Shown here: positions 1-8,663 of the stretch, one piece after another
Numbering within the stretch: the stretch's first letter is position 1
Layout: each line of letters begins with the position of its first letter
Source of the DNA: JAWQFO01 sp033436665
GTDB taxonomy: Bacteria > Pseudomonadota > Alphaproteobacteria > Rhodobacterales > Rhodobacteraceae
Direction: 5' to 3'
Assembly (NCBI RefSeq): GCF_033436665.1
Contig: NZ_JAWQFO010000004.1
Location: 62,001 to 126,000, forward strand
DNA: 64,000 nucleotides
Program-made: the position numbers and the translations under genes
The notes under the pieces: model-generated
Seen by the model: only the letters and a program-made list of their open reading frames with translations
Told to the model about the DNA's origin: nothing
Database searches by the model: none

Positions 1-927
1 CGGGTCAACGACGCGCCGGATGTCGACAGTTTCCGCGAGAAATTCCTCGACCGGGTGATGGCCCTGTCGCACACGCATACGTTGTTGGCCGGCAATCGAT
101 GGACTGGCCTGTCTTTGCGGCGGCTGCTGCACGAGTTGCTGGCTCCGTACAACTACGGCGCCGCGTCCCGCGTGTCGCTCGAAGGGCCGCGCATCCTTCT
201 GGAGCCCGAGATCGCGCAATACCTCGGGATGGTCTTCCACGAGCTTGCCACCAATGCCGCCAAACATGGCGCTTTGCGGGCCAAGGACGGTAGCCTGCGC
301 ATCGTCTGGACGTTGCATGACAAGCAGCGCCTCGACATCGAATGGTGCGAGGACGGCATCGGTGTCGAGGACGGCACGCCGCGGTTCAAAGGTTTCGGCT
401 CCATGCTGCTGCGCCGCATCATCGAGCAGCAGCTTGCCGGCACGATCTCCAAGACATTCGCGGCGGGCCAGCTGTCCTGCGACATCTCGATGCCTTTCAA
501 GATGGTCGATACGACACGCGCCGAGCCACCGGCGCCGGTTGGTGACCCGGGCCCCAAACGCGACGCGGTTCGCGTGCTCGTGGTTGAAGACGACCCGATC
601 ATCGCGCTCGATCTCTCCGCGGCGCTGACCGAACTCGGCTATGCCGTGGTGTCGTCTGCGCGCACTGTCGAAAGCGCGCTGGCATTTGTCGAGGAAAGCG
701 AACCGCAACTCGTGCTTCTGGATCTCAATCTTGCCGGCGAAAGCTCGGAACCGGTGGGCGTCGCTTTGGTCGAGCGCGACGTGCCGTTTCTTCAGATCAC
801 CGGGTACGAAAAGGACGTCCGTCCCGATAGCGTCTTCGCCAATCGTCCCCGGATCATCAAGCCCTACACGATGAGCGAATTGCGCGAACAGCTGGACGAA
901 CTCAGCGCGCCACTACGGCAGAGCTGA
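1..927 (+). CDS. HWE-type sensor histidine kinase fused to a C-terminal receiver domain (5' truncated)
   Basis: This is the 3' part of a two-component signalling protein; the reading frame is open from base 1, so the start and sensor domain lie outside the window. The first part matches the dimerisation/ATPase region of HWE (HisKA_2-like) kinases: 'ALSHTHTLLA', the N-box 'FHELATNAAKHG' (about nt 232-270) and a glycine motif 'GFGSMLL'. From about nt 560 a CheY-like receiver follows, with the acidic pair 'VEDDP', the likely phospho-acceptor Asp in 'LLDLNL' (nt 721-723) and the conserved Lys in 'IIKPY'. A kinase and a receiver in one chain suggests internal phosphotransfer or feedback. The input signal cannot be read from this fragment. 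The next gene has its own leader, so no operon partner is visible. Confidence 0.85.
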   Translation, partial: RVNDAPDVDSFREKFLDRVMALSHTHTLLAGNRWTGLSLRRLLHELLAPYNYGAASRVSLEGPRILLEPEIAQYLGMVFHELATNAAKHGALRAKDGSLRIVWTLHDKQRLDIEWCEDGIGVEDGTPRFKGFGSMLLRRIIEQQLAGTISKTFAAGQLSCDISMPFKMVDTTRAEPPAPVGDPGPKRDAVRVLVVEDDPIIALDLSAALTELGYAVVSSARTVESALAFVEESEPQLVLLDLNLAGESSEPVGVALVERDVPFLQITGYEKDVRPDSVFANRPRIIKPYTMSELREQLDELSAPLRQS

Positions 928-1070
928 TCGTCACAATCTCGCACGATTTCTGCAATTCCGGGCCGATTCTCGAAAATTCACCGCGAATCGTGTATCTTCG
1001 GTCTCCCATCCCGGCGTTCTCGCCTCAGGTCGCGGCGCCGGGCGCACTCCGAAGGCATGGAGGACATGAC

Positions 1071-1253
1071 ATGGATGCAATCAAGACAACCGAATACGCG
1101 CGCGCGCTCTATCGCGCCCACGGCGATGCCGCAGAAGCCGAAGCCGCGAAGCGTGCGCGCGACTGCCAGACGTCCGGCAAGACCGACGAGGCGCAAAACT
1201 GGCAGGCGATCCGACGTACGATCCACGAATTGCGCGGCCCAAACCAGGGGTGA
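1071..1253 (+). CDS. Small conserved hypothetical protein, 60 aa
   Basis: The protein is short, alanine-rich, charged and probably helical, with no signal peptide or membrane segment. I chose the ATG at 1071 because GGAGG lies 7 bases upstream; an upstream in-frame start at 990 would add 27 residues that look non-coding. Its shape, with many Ala/Glu/Arg and a closing 'IHELRGPNQG', resembles small cytosolic proteins found across Rhodobacteraceae. I do not recognise a characterised family. It stands alone between the sensor kinase and a convergent terminator-like hairpin. Confidence 0.6.
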   Translation: MDAIKTTEYARALYRAHGDAAEAEAAKRARDCQTSGKTDEAQNWQAIRRTIHELRGPNQG

Positions 1254-1289
1254 TGCGGCGCGCGCGTTTTCGTTGTCGATAAGAAACAC

Positions 1290-1315
1290 GCGCGCCGGAC
1301 CGACATCCGGCGCGC
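1290..1315. terminator. Perfect 10-bp hairpin between convergent genes
   Basis: The arms GCGCGCCGGA (1290-1299) and TCCGGCGCGC (1306-1315) are exact reverse complements around a 6-base loop. On the minus strand the stem is followed by GTGTTTCTT, a weak T-rich tail. It therefore probably terminates the cytochrome operon, and may also block readthrough from the plus side. Confidence 0.6.
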
Positions 1316-1342
1316 ACTAATGGGGTCGTCGATGCGGCGAGG

Positions 1343-1954
1343 TCAGCCTTGCGGGCAGGCCGCGCCGGTATCGATCCAGGCCTGGGTCAGCTGGCCGAAA
1401 ACCTCCTGCGTGCCAGGAACCGGCGTGCGCCCCTCGCCGGGATGCCAGCCCCACCCGACAAGACCGTCCTCGGCATTGTGCTCGTGCAATTCGGCCATCG
1501 TCTTGCCGCGATTGCGCTCCTCGTCTTGGATCTGGGCGCAGATCTCGGCCGGCGATTTGCCGACCCAGGCGGTTTCGATGGGTGCGAGTTGCCAGGGTTC
1601 ATGGCCGGGTATTGACCCCTCGCCCGTGGTGTAGGCAACGTTTTCGGCCCCGTGGCAGGTGTTGCAGCGCATGCCCGGCGCGCCGAAATCGGACGCGCCG
1701 CGCACCACGGGCGGCTGGTGCGGCTGCATGTCGTCGCCCTGAAGCGGCGTGTCGCCCGCCGGATGGCAGTTCATGCACCGTGGATGCTGGAACACCACCA
1801 GCATCTCCTCGAAAATCGCGACGGACCGTTCGGTCTCGTCCGAGATACTCTCGAAGGCCGCGGGCGTCTTGAGGCCATTTACCTCTTCCTGCGCGGCAAG
1901 CGGCGCCGCGAGAAGAGTCGCCGCGAGGATCGTCGTCAGTCTGGTCGCTGTCAT
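1343..1954 (-). CDS. Periplasmic dihaem cytochrome c, partner of the IorAB-type oxidoreductase
   Basis: The protein has 203 aa. A Sec signal peptide (residues 1-21, ending 'APLAAQ') sends it to the periplasm. Two c-type haem motifs are visible: CMNCH (60-64) and CNTCH (97-101). The start ATG at 1954 lies 8 bases after the stop of the molybdenum subunit gene on the same strand, so the two are almost certainly cotranscribed. In related operons such cytochromes take electrons from isoquinoline/aldehyde-type molybdenum hydroxylases and pass them to the respiratory chain. That role here is inferred from position and haem content. The hairpin at 1290-1315 closes the transcript. Confidence 0.85.
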   Translation of the reverse strand: MTATRLTTILAATLLAAPLAAQEEVNGLKTPAAFESISDETERSVAIFEEMLVVFQHPRCMNCHPAGDTPLQGDDMQPHQPPVVRGASDFGAPGMRCNTCHGAENVAYTTGEGSIPGHEPWQLAPIETAWVGKSPAEICAQIQDEERNRGKTMAELHEHNAEDGLVGWGWHPGEGRTPVPGTQEVFGQLTQAWIDTGAACPQG

Positions 1955-1962
1955 TGTCCCGC

Positions 1963-4146
1963 TCACACTCCGGCGTTGCCGGCGAACGGCAGCTTGGTCA
2001 CGTTCCGGCCCGTCAAGGCGCGCCAGGCATTGGCGACGGCCGGACCGATGGGCGGCGTTCCGGGTTCCCCGATGCCGGTCGGATCGGCGTCGCTGTCGAT
2101 GATCGCGACCTCGACCTCGGGCATCTCGTTGATGCGCAGCATCCGGTAGGTGTCGAAGTTGGTTTCTACCACCGTGCCACCCTCTTCCAGCGTCACCGCG
2201 TCGAACAGGATGCTGCCCAGCCCGTAGCCGATCCCGCCCTCGATCTGGGCACGGATCACGTTGGGATTGACCGCGACGCCGCAGTCGACCGCGCACCAGA
2301 CCTTGTGAACGCGCGGCATGCCACCCTCGTCCGACACCTCGACGATCTGGGCGACGTAAGTGCTGAAGCTTTCGTGGACAGCAACGCCGTAGCCCTTGCC
2401 GTTCTTCACCTTCTCGCCGTTCCAGCCGGCCATCTCGGCGACGCGCTCAAGCACCGCCTTGTCGCGTGCCGCAGTGTCGCCGGTCATCAGGTCGAGCCGA
2501 CCCTGGACCGGATCCTTGCCGCCCTTCTCGAGCAGCATGTCAAGGAAGACCTCTGTGGCGTATCCGGTGTGGGTGTGCCCGACGGAGCGCCACCAGAGCA
2601 CCGGCACCGCGCTGTCCTGCCGGACCCAGGAAACACGCGCCGCCGGCAGGTCGTATGGCATTTTGGTGGAGCCTTCATACGAGGTCGGGTCCATCCCGTC
2701 CTGCATCATCGCCTCCATCGGGCCACCGGCCATGATCGACTGGTTGACCACGACGTTCGACCAGGCGGTGATGTTGCCGTCGGCATCCAGCCCCCCCTGC
2801 ATTTTGTGAACGGTGAGCGGGCGATAGTAGCCGCCGGTCATGTCGTCCTCGCGGGTCCAGACCAGTTTCCAGCAGCCGTCGCCGCCCGCCGCCTTGGCGA
2901 TCTCGGCAACTTCGGCCGCCAGATGCGCCGTATCCTGCGCGCGGCGCCCGAAACTGCCCCCGGCCAGCATCACGTTGATCCGGATGTTGGCGGGATCGAG
3001 TTCAAGGATCTGCGCCAGCGTCGGATGGTCGAGCGCCGGGAACTGCGAGCCCGCCCACATCTCGGCCTTGCCCTCCTTCACCTCGAGCACCGCGTCGAGC
3101 GGCTCCATCGGCGCATGGGCCAGGTAGGGAAACAGGAACTCGGCCTCTACCGTCTCGGCAGCATCTTCGAGTGCCGTGTCGAATTCGCCGATCTCTTCGG
3201 CGGATTGCCCGCCTTCCGCCGCGGCGGCGGAAAACTCGGCATACATCTGCTCGGACGACCGGGTCTCGGCTCCGCTTTCATCCCAGGAGATCTCGAGCGC
3301 GTCGCGCCCGCGCAGGGCCGCCATTGTCGAGGTCGCGTAGACCGCCACGCCGGACGAGATCTGGCGCACCGCCTCGACCCCGTCGACCGAAAGCGCGGCA
3401 CTGTCGTCGAAGCTCGCGACGGTCGCGCCGAACTTCGGCGGGCGCGCCACGACCACGGTCTGCATGCCCTCGCGGTAGACATCCATCGTGAAAACCGCTT
3501 GGCCGGTGCTCTTGTCGCGGCTGTCGAGCTTGGGCACATCGGTGCCGATCAGCGTGAACTGGTCGCGCGTCTTGAGCGTGGGCTCGGCCGGCGGGGTCAT
3601 TTCGGCGGCCTTCTCGGCGAAAGCGCCGAAGCCCGCTTCGTTGCCCGACCCGGCATGGGTGATGCGGCCTTTCGAGATCGTGATCTCGTCTTCCGGCACG
3701 CCCCATTCGGCGGCGGCCGCGGCAACCAGCATGGCCCGCGCGGCGGCCCCCGCCTGGCGCATCTGGGTGTAGGAATTGGCCATCGCGGTCGACCCGCCGG
3801 TGCCCTGCATCCCGAAAGCGAGGTTCTTGTACAGCTCGTTGTCGGAAGGCGCGCTCGCCGCGCGCATCTGGCTCCAGTCGGCGTCGAGTTCTTCGGCGAC
3901 GAGCGTCGACAGGCCGGTGTTCGGCCCCTGACCGAACTCGATGTGCTTGATCAGAACCGTCACCGTGTCGTCGGGCGCGATGCGGATGAAGGCGTTGGGG
4001 GCGAAAGTGCCCTCGGGCACCGCGCCGGAGCCGAGCGCGGCTTCGGCGCCGGATTGCGCAAATGCGCGCGGCGGCAGGGTGACGGCGACGACGAGGCCGG
4101 CGGCGCCCTGAAGAAAACGGCGGCGGCTGGGTGTGTGCACGGTCAT
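1963..4146 (-). CDS. iorB: Molybdopterin-binding subunit, isoquinoline 1-oxidoreductase beta-like
   Basis: This 727-aa large subunit belongs to the xanthine oxidase family and would carry the molybdenum cytosine dinucleotide cofactor that hydroxylates N-heterocycles or aldehydes. The N-terminus carries a twin-arginine-type signal ('SRRRFLQ', 7-13, then a hydrophobic stretch to 'RAFAQ'), so the folded enzyme is probably exported. The C-terminal 'GEPGTPPIG' (about 693-701) contains the conserved catalytic Glu region. I chose the ATG at 4146 because GGAGG lies 9 bases upstream and because it places the Tat motif at the N-terminus; the open frame continues upstream to 4404 but overlaps iorA. It is 4 bases from iorA and 8 bases from the cytochrome gene. 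The substrate is unknown; other family members oxidise aldehydes or nicotinate-like rings. Confidence 0.9.
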   Translation of the reverse strand: MTVHTPSRRRFLQGAAGLVVAVTLPPRAFAQSGAEAALGSGAVPEGTFAPNAFIRIAPDDTVTVLIKHIEFGQGPNTGLSTLVAEELDADWSQMRAASAPSDNELYKNLAFGMQGTGGSTAMANSYTQMRQAGAAARAMLVAAAAAEWGVPEDEITISKGRITHAGSGNEAGFGAFAEKAAEMTPPAEPTLKTRDQFTLIGTDVPKLDSRDKSTGQAVFTMDVYREGMQTVVVARPPKFGATVASFDDSAALSVDGVEAVRQISSGVAVYATSTMAALRGRDALEISWDESGAETRSSEQMYAEFSAAAAEGGQSAEEIGEFDTALEDAAETVEAEFLFPYLAHAPMEPLDAVLEVKEGKAEMWAGSQFPALDHPTLAQILELDPANIRINVMLAGGSFGRRAQDTAHLAAEVAEIAKAAGGDGCWKLVWTREDDMTGGYYRPLTVHKMQGGLDADGNITAWSNVVVNQSIMAGGPMEAMMQDGMDPTSYEGSTKMPYDLPAARVSWVRQDSAVPVLWWRSVGHTHTGYATEVFLDMLLEKGGKDPVQGRLDLMTGDTAARDKAVLERVAEMAGWNGEKVKNGKGYGVAVHESFSTYVAQIVEVSDEGGMPRVHKVWCAVDCGVAVNPNVIRAQIEGGIGYGLGSILFDAVTLEEGGTVVETNFDTYRMLRINEMPEVEVAIIDSDADPTGIGEPGTPPIGPAVANAWRALTGRNVTKLPFAGNAGV

Positions 4147-4150
4147 GGTC

Positions 4151-4609
4151 TCAGCCCTCCAGTGTCTTGGCGGCATCGTGGATCGCGGCCCGGATGCGGA
4201 CGTAGGTGGCGCAGCGGCAGACGTTGCCGGCCATCGCGTTGTCGATGTCCTCGTCGCTGGGCTGCGGCATCTCGCGCAGCAGCGCGGTGGCGCTGACCAC
4301 CTGCCCCGACTGGCACCAGCCGCATTGCGGGACGTCGATCTTGGTCCAGGCCGCCTGAACCGCTTCGGCCTCGGGGCCTTGCAGACCCTCGATGGTCTCG
4401 ACATCCATGCCGTCGACCGAGCCCACAGGCGTCACGCAGCTGCGCCGGGTCATGCCGTTCATGACCACGGTGCAGGCTCCGCATTGCGCGATGCCGCAGC
4501 CGAACTTGGTTCCGGTCATCTTCAGCTCGTCGCGCAGCACCCACAGCAGCGGGGTGTCTTCGGGCACATCGACGCTGACGTCCTTTCCATTGACTGTGAA
4601 TGTCACCAT
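4151..4609 (-). CDS. iorA: [2Fe-2S] subunit, isoquinoline 1-oxidoreductase alpha-like
   Basis: This 152-aa iron-sulphur subunit carries electrons from the molybdenum centre of IorB. It has the two-cluster layout of the family: a plant-ferredoxin-type cluster with Cys38, Cys43, Cys46 and Cys58 ('CGIAQCGAC'), and an all-helical cluster with Cys96, Cys99, Cys131 and Cys133 ('CGWC', 'CRC'). There is no signal peptide, consistent with hitch-hiking on the Tat signal of IorB. AGGTGA precedes the ATG at 4609. It is the first gene of the tight iorA-iorB-cytochrome unit. Confidence 0.93.
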   Translation of the reverse strand: MVTFTVNGKDVSVDVPEDTPLLWVLRDELKMTGTKFGCGIAQCGACTVVMNGMTRRSCVTPVGSVDGMDVETIEGLQGPEAEAVQAAWTKIDVPQCGWCQSGQVVSATALLREMPQPSDEDIDNAMAGNVCRCATYVRIRAAIHDAAKTLEG

Positions 4610-4719
4610 CTCGGGTCACCTTTCTGGCTGGGAAATTCGTCCATGCCGGAGGGTAGCCCGGGACGACGGGCTTTCCACCACCGATTGCGGATACGCGAGG
4701 CGGCGCCAAAAGGCGCGGC

Positions 4720-5529
4720 TCAGTCCTTGGCGGCGAACCGCTCGGCCCAGTCGGGATGCCAGCGCGAAAGCGCCGGGCGGTTCTCGATCATGTCGCCCGC
4801 CGCCCAGGCCATGCGTTTTGCATCCATCTCGGGCGTGACCTCGTTGTCCGGGCAGATGATGTAGAAGTCACCCCGCTCGAGGCGTTCGAGCATCAGCGCG
4901 ACGACCTGATCCGGCATCCAGCCACCCGGGTCAGGCCGGCGCGGGCCGGTGATGGTCCAGCCCGGCACCAGCAGGTGCGCGCTGACCTTGCAGCCCTCGG
5001 TGTTGCGCAGCTGGTGCTGCAAGCCCTCGGTATAGGTCTTCAGGGCCGATTTGGTGACATTGTAGATCAGGTTGCCCGGCGGGTTGGTGATCCCCTGCTT
5101 CGAGCCGGTGTTGACGATCATCGCGGGACGTCCGGCTTCGATCATGCGCGGCAGAAAGGCGCGTTCGGCCTCAACGGCCGCCCAGAAGTTGACCTCCATC
5201 GTGCGGCGCCACTCGTCGAGATCCTCGCTCTGCCCGCCGGCGACCCGGCGCGCGGCGTTGTTCATCAGCAGGTCGACCCGACCGAAGCGGTCATAGACGT
5301 CGTTGGCAAGCTTGCCCATCGCGGCGCGGTCCGACACATCCATGGCGCAGGTCAGGATATCGCCCGCACCGATCTCTGCGGCGGCGTCCTCGAGTCGGGC
5401 CGCCTCGACATCGACCATGGCGACCGAAAGACCGCGCGCGACCAGCGCCTCGACCGTGGCGAGACCGATGCCGGAGGCGGCACCGGTGACAACGGCGACG
5501 GCTCCGGATGACAGGGCTTGATGGGACAT
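4720..5529 (-). CDS. Short-chain dehydrogenase/reductase
   Basis: This is a 269-aa classical SDR. The Rossmann glycine motif is 'TGAASGIG' (15-22), the NNA motif is at 90-92, and the catalytic residues are Ser143, Tyr156 and Lys160 ('YNVTK'). The start ATG at 5529 has a strong AGGAGG-type site (AAAGGAGGAACGAC). It would use NAD(P)H to interconvert a carbonyl and an alcohol; the substrate cannot be read. It precedes iorAB on the same strand with a 110-base gap, so it could supply or consume the aldehyde or heterocycle handled by that enzyme. That link is inference. The C-terminal region is unusually rich in Asp/Pro and Trp. Confidence 0.88.
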   Translation of the reverse strand: MSHQALSSGAVAVVTGAASGIGLATVEALVARGLSVAMVDVEAARLEDAAAEIGAGDILTCAMDVSDRAAMGKLANDVYDRFGRVDLLMNNAARRVAGGQSEDLDEWRRTMEVNFWAAVEAERAFLPRMIEAGRPAMIVNTGSKQGITNPPGNLIYNVTKSALKTYTEGLQHQLRNTEGCKVSAHLLVPGWTITGPRRPDPGGWMPDQVVALMLERLERGDFYIICPDNEVTPEMDAKRMAWAAGDMIENRPALSRWHPDWAERFAAKD

Positions 5530-5719
5530 GTCGTTCCTCCTTTGAGCCGCGCGGGACGGCGCGGTCGGGTGACGGACGCGCCTGCAGTCTGGCCCCCGCG
5601 GCCGTGTCCTGCAAGCCCTACGCAAGGTGGCGCGGGCGGCCCGCAGGCGGCGCTTTCCTTTCCAACGGCGCGTGCATAATCTGCGCGCGACACAACATGT
5701 CGAACCCCGGGAGGACTCC

Positions 5720-6673
5720 ATGAAACACACCACATTCCTGATCGCCACCGCGCTCGCCGCAGGCATCGCCGGCGCTGCGGCAGCGCAGGAGCGCATCACC
5801 TACAAGTCCGCAAAGACCGGCACGTCCTACTACCAGATGGGCGTCGAACTGGCCGAGGCGGTCAAGTCCGGCACCGATGGCGGCGCCATCGTGACCGTCG
5901 AGGAAAGCCAGGGCTCGGTGCAGAACGTGATGGAGGTGCGCGCGCGCGCCGGCGACTACGTCTTCACCACGCCGCCGGGTCTAGTTTCGGCGGCCCAGAA
6001 CGCCGCCGGCCCCTTCGACGGAAAGGGCGATCCGGCCTTCGACGGAATCCGGGCGCTGTTCCCGATCCCGTCGCTGACCATGCATTTCGTGATGTCTGCC
6101 GACAGCGGCGCCAAGACGCTCGCGGATCTCGAAGGCAAGACGATCCTGCTGGGCAGCGGATCCTTCGGGGCGACCGAAGGCGAGAAGTACCTCGAGCTCT
6201 TCGGGTTGACCGACAAGGTGACGCTGGCGGATTCCGAGCTCAGCAACGCCGGCGACGCGCTGAAGAACGGCCAGATCGACGGTTTCGTGACCGCCGGCTC
6301 CTTCCCTGCGCCGAACGTGATCGAGGCCGCGGCCTCGACCGGGGTCACGGTGCTGTCGATGTCCGACGACGAGGTGGCTCAGACCAAGCGTACCAAGCTG
6401 GTGATCCCCGCCGGAACCTACGCCGGACAGGAGGCCGACATCGTGACGACCTCGCTCGACGTGGTGGCCTTCGCGACCACCAAGATGTCCGAGGATACCG
6501 CCTACATGCTGACCAAGACGTTCTGGGAAGAGCGTGAGCAGATGGCCGAAAGCGCGCCCTGGTGGGGCGCCGTCAGCACCGACATGCTGACCTCGATCGG
6601 CACCAAGCTGCATCCCGGTGCGGTGAAGTACTACCAGGAAATCGGCGTCGAGCTCAGCGACGCGCAGATGTGA
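5720..6673 (+). CDS. TAXI family TRAP transporter solute-binding protein
   Basis: This 317-aa periplasmic binding protein has a Sec signal peptide (residues 1 to about 23, 'GAAAAQE'). The mature start 'ITYKSAKTGTSYYQMGVELA' matches the TAXI branch, which works with fused TRAP permeases rather than DctQM. GGAGG precedes the ATG at 5720 by 5 bases. The gene is divergent from the SDR-iorAB group, and its permease follows downstream after a hairpin. TAXI proteins in marine bacteria bind small organic acids or amino acids; the ligand here is unknown. The hairpin probably lets this protein be made in excess over the permease. Confidence 0.92.
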   Translation: MKHTTFLIATALAAGIAGAAAAQERITYKSAKTGTSYYQMGVELAEAVKSGTDGGAIVTVEESQGSVQNVMEVRARAGDYVFTTPPGLVSAAQNAAGPFDGKGDPAFDGIRALFPIPSLTMHFVMSADSGAKTLADLEGKTILLGSGSFGATEGEKYLELFGLTDKVTLADSELSNAGDALKNGQIDGFVTAGSFPAPNVIEAAASTGVTVLSMSDDEVAQTKRTKLVIPAGTYAGQEADIVTTSLDVVAFATTKMSEDTAYMLTKTFWEEREQMAESAPWWGAVSTDMLTSIGTKLHPGAVKYYQEIGVELSDAQM

Positions 6674-6679
6674 CCAAAG

Positions 6680-6704
6680 GCGCCGGCCCGAGGCGGGCCG
6701 GCGC
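6680..6704 (+). terminator. Intercistronic hairpin between binding protein and permease genes
   Basis: GCGCCGGCCC (6680-6689) pairs perfectly with GGGCCGGCGC (6695-6704), and 6690/6694 add an eleventh pair, leaving a 3-base loop. No U-run follows directly (AAGGACTTTT), so it is more likely an mRNA-stabilising stem or partial attenuator than a full terminator. The ribosome site AAGGAC of the permease gene begins right after the stem. Confidence 0.65.
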
Positions 6705-6719
6705 AAGGACTTTTCGCGC

Positions 6720-8492
6720 ATGACGCCTTCTTCCTTCCGTCCAGCCTGGGTCGCGCTGGGGTTCCTGACCGCCGCCGCGCATCTCGGGCTGGTGTTCTAC
6801 GGGCTCGTGCCGAACCTCGTCGCACGGCCCCTGCATATGGCGCTTCTGCTACCTTGGGTGTTCCTCTGGCCTGCCGAAACGCGGCAGGGCGCGCTGCTGG
6901 GCGCGGTCGCGACGATCGTCGGCGTCGCGATCTGCGTTTGGATCGCACTCAACCACCGCCTTCTGCGCGACCAGTACGGTTTTCTCGAAGGTCAGGGACA
7001 GGTCGTCATGGCGATCGTGCTGCTTGGACTGGTGATCGAGGGCGCGCGGCGGATGATCGGCTGGCCGCTGCCCGCAGTTGCCGCGCTGACGCTCGCCTAT
7101 GGGCTTTGGGGGCACCTGCTGCCGGGCGAGTTCGGGCATGCGGGCACGCCGCTGCCGAGCTTTCTCGGCACGCTGACCATCGCAGAGGGCGGGGTCTGGG
7201 GCAGCCTGACCGGAGTGTCGGTGGGGGTCGTCGCGATCTTCGTGATCTTCGGCGCGGTACTCAACGCCGGCGAGGCCGGACAGGGGTTCATGAACGTAGC
7301 CGCGGCGGCGGCCGGACGGCTCAAGGGTGGTGCCGCCAAGGTCTCGGTGCTGTCATCGGCGCTCTTCGGGTCGATCTCGGGGTCGGCCTCGGCCAACGTC
7401 GCGTCGACCGGTGCCGTCACCCTGCCCGCGATGACCGGCCTCGGCTATCCGCGGCGCCTGGCTGCGGCGACCGAGGCGGTGGCCTCGTCGGGCGGACAGA
7501 TCATGCCGCCTCTGATGGGGGCCGGCGCCTTCGTGATGGTGGAACTGACCGGCACGCCCTACACGCAGATCATTGCCGCGGCACTGCTGCCCGCGATCCT
7601 ATACTTCTGGGCGGTCTGGTCGGGCATCAACGCCTATGCCAGCCGCTACAACCTGCGCGGCATCGCCGAGGACGCGCGGCCTTCGCGGCGTGACGTGCTG
7701 GTGACCTCGGCCTTCTTCGCGGTGCCCTTCGCGGTCCTGCTCTGGCTGATGTTCGGCGCGGGGTTCACGCCGCAATACGCCGCTGCGATCTCGGTTCTGG
7801 TCGGGGCCGCGGCCCTTTTTGCCGACGGGAGGCGCGGTCCGGACCTGCGGCAGGGTCTGGCGCGGATGGCCGAGGCCTCGATCGGCGCCGGACGCCAGAT
7901 CGCGATGATCGGCTCGATCATCCTCTGTGCCTCGATCGTTATCGGCGTGCTCGGGATCACCGGGCTCGGTGTCAAGCTGACCTCTGTGATCGTCGGCAGC
8001 TCGGGCGGCACGCTCTGGCCGTCGCTGCTGCTGACCGCGCTGGCCTGCCTGATCCTCGGCATGGAGGTGCCGACGACGGCGGCTTACGTGATCTGTGTCT
8101 CGGTCGCAGGGCCGGCGTTGACGGCGCTGGGGCTGCAGCCGCTGCTGGCGCATCTCTTCGTCTTCTGGTTCGCGCTTTTGTCGACGATCACTCCACCGGT
8201 CTGCGGCGCGGTCTTCATCGCCGCTGGCATGGTGCAGGAAAACTGGCTGCGGGTCGCAGGCACCGCGATGGCATTGGGGGTCGGGCTCTACGTCATTCCC
8301 CTTGGCATGGTCGCGAACCCCGCGGTCATCGCGCTGCAGACCGCTCCCGGCGCGGCGCTGCTCGCTTTCGGCAAGATCGGCGCGGGGCTTGCCTGTCTTT
8401 CCTGGGCGCTGATCGGGCGGGCGGGTCTGCCGCTGCGCGCGGGGCTAGGTGTGGCCGGAGTCGCGCTGGTCTTCCTGCTGCCGGTGCGCTGA
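6720..8492 (+). CDS. TRAP transporter fused permease (4TM/12TM)
   Basis: This 590-aa, strongly hydrophobic protein fuses the small (4TM) and large (12TM) TRAP permease subunits, which is typical for TAXI systems. The conserved family stretches 'SGSASANVASTGAVTLPAM' and 'SSGGQIMPPLMGAGAFVM' are present, followed by many membrane helices. Transport would be driven by a sodium or proton gradient, in symport with the ligand delivered by the upstream binding protein. AAGGAC lies 9 bases before the ATG at 6720. The protein closes the two-gene transporter; the substrate is unknown. Confidence 0.93.
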   Translation: MTPSSFRPAWVALGFLTAAAHLGLVFYGLVPNLVARPLHMALLLPWVFLWPAETRQGALLGAVATIVGVAICVWIALNHRLLRDQYGFLEGQGQVVMAIVLLGLVIEGARRMIGWPLPAVAALTLAYGLWGHLLPGEFGHAGTPLPSFLGTLTIAEGGVWGSLTGVSVGVVAIFVIFGAVLNAGEAGQGFMNVAAAAAGRLKGGAAKVSVLSSALFGSISGSASANVASTGAVTLPAMTGLGYPRRLAAATEAVASSGGQIMPPLMGAGAFVMVELTGTPYTQIIAAALLPAILYFWAVWSGINAYASRYNLRGIAEDARPSRRDVLVTSAFFAVPFAVLLWLMFGAGFTPQYAAAISVLVGAAALFADGRRGPDLRQGLARMAEASIGAGRQIAMIGSIILCASIVIGVLGITGLGVKLTSVIVGSSGGTLWPSLLLTALACLILGMEVPTTAAYVICVSVAGPALTALGLQPLLAHLFVFWFALLSTITPPVCGAVFIAAGMVQENWLRVAGTAMALGVGLYVIPLGMVANPAVIALQTAPGAALLAFGKIGAGLACLSWALIGRAGLPLRAGLGVAGVALVFLLPVR

Positions 8493-8528
8493 CCCGGCGG
8501 GCGGAGGCGCGGGGTGCCGCATGCGGGA

Positions 8529-8559
8529 GCCTCCGGCGGGGATATTTGGAAACCAGAGA
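8529..8559 (+). repeat. Candidate dispersed Rhodobacteraceae 3'-flanking element
   Basis: The stretch beginning GCCTCCGGCGGGGATATTTG and continuing GAAACCAGAGA lies 37 bases after the TRAP permease. I recall near-identical strings downstream of many genes in Rhodobacteraceae, where they act as a dispersed terminator-like or processing element. Only one copy was noticed in this window, so the repeat nature rests on that recollection and not on this sequence. Confidence 0.4.
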
Positions 8560-8663
8560 GGGGCCGATCGTTTTGCGGCAGGCGGCGTCGGTCAATTCGG
8601 AACTGGACGCGGCACGGCGCGCGGTGACAGACTGCCGGCTAGGGACGCAGGAGGAGTGGCGGT

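Noticed and set aside
1954..4296. A 780-aa plus-strand open frame opposite iorB, and similar long antisense frames (e.g. 10192-11445, 27786-30005)
   Set aside because: They mirror well-identified genes on the other strand, have biased His/Arg/Gly composition and no recognisable domains; high GC makes such frames common.
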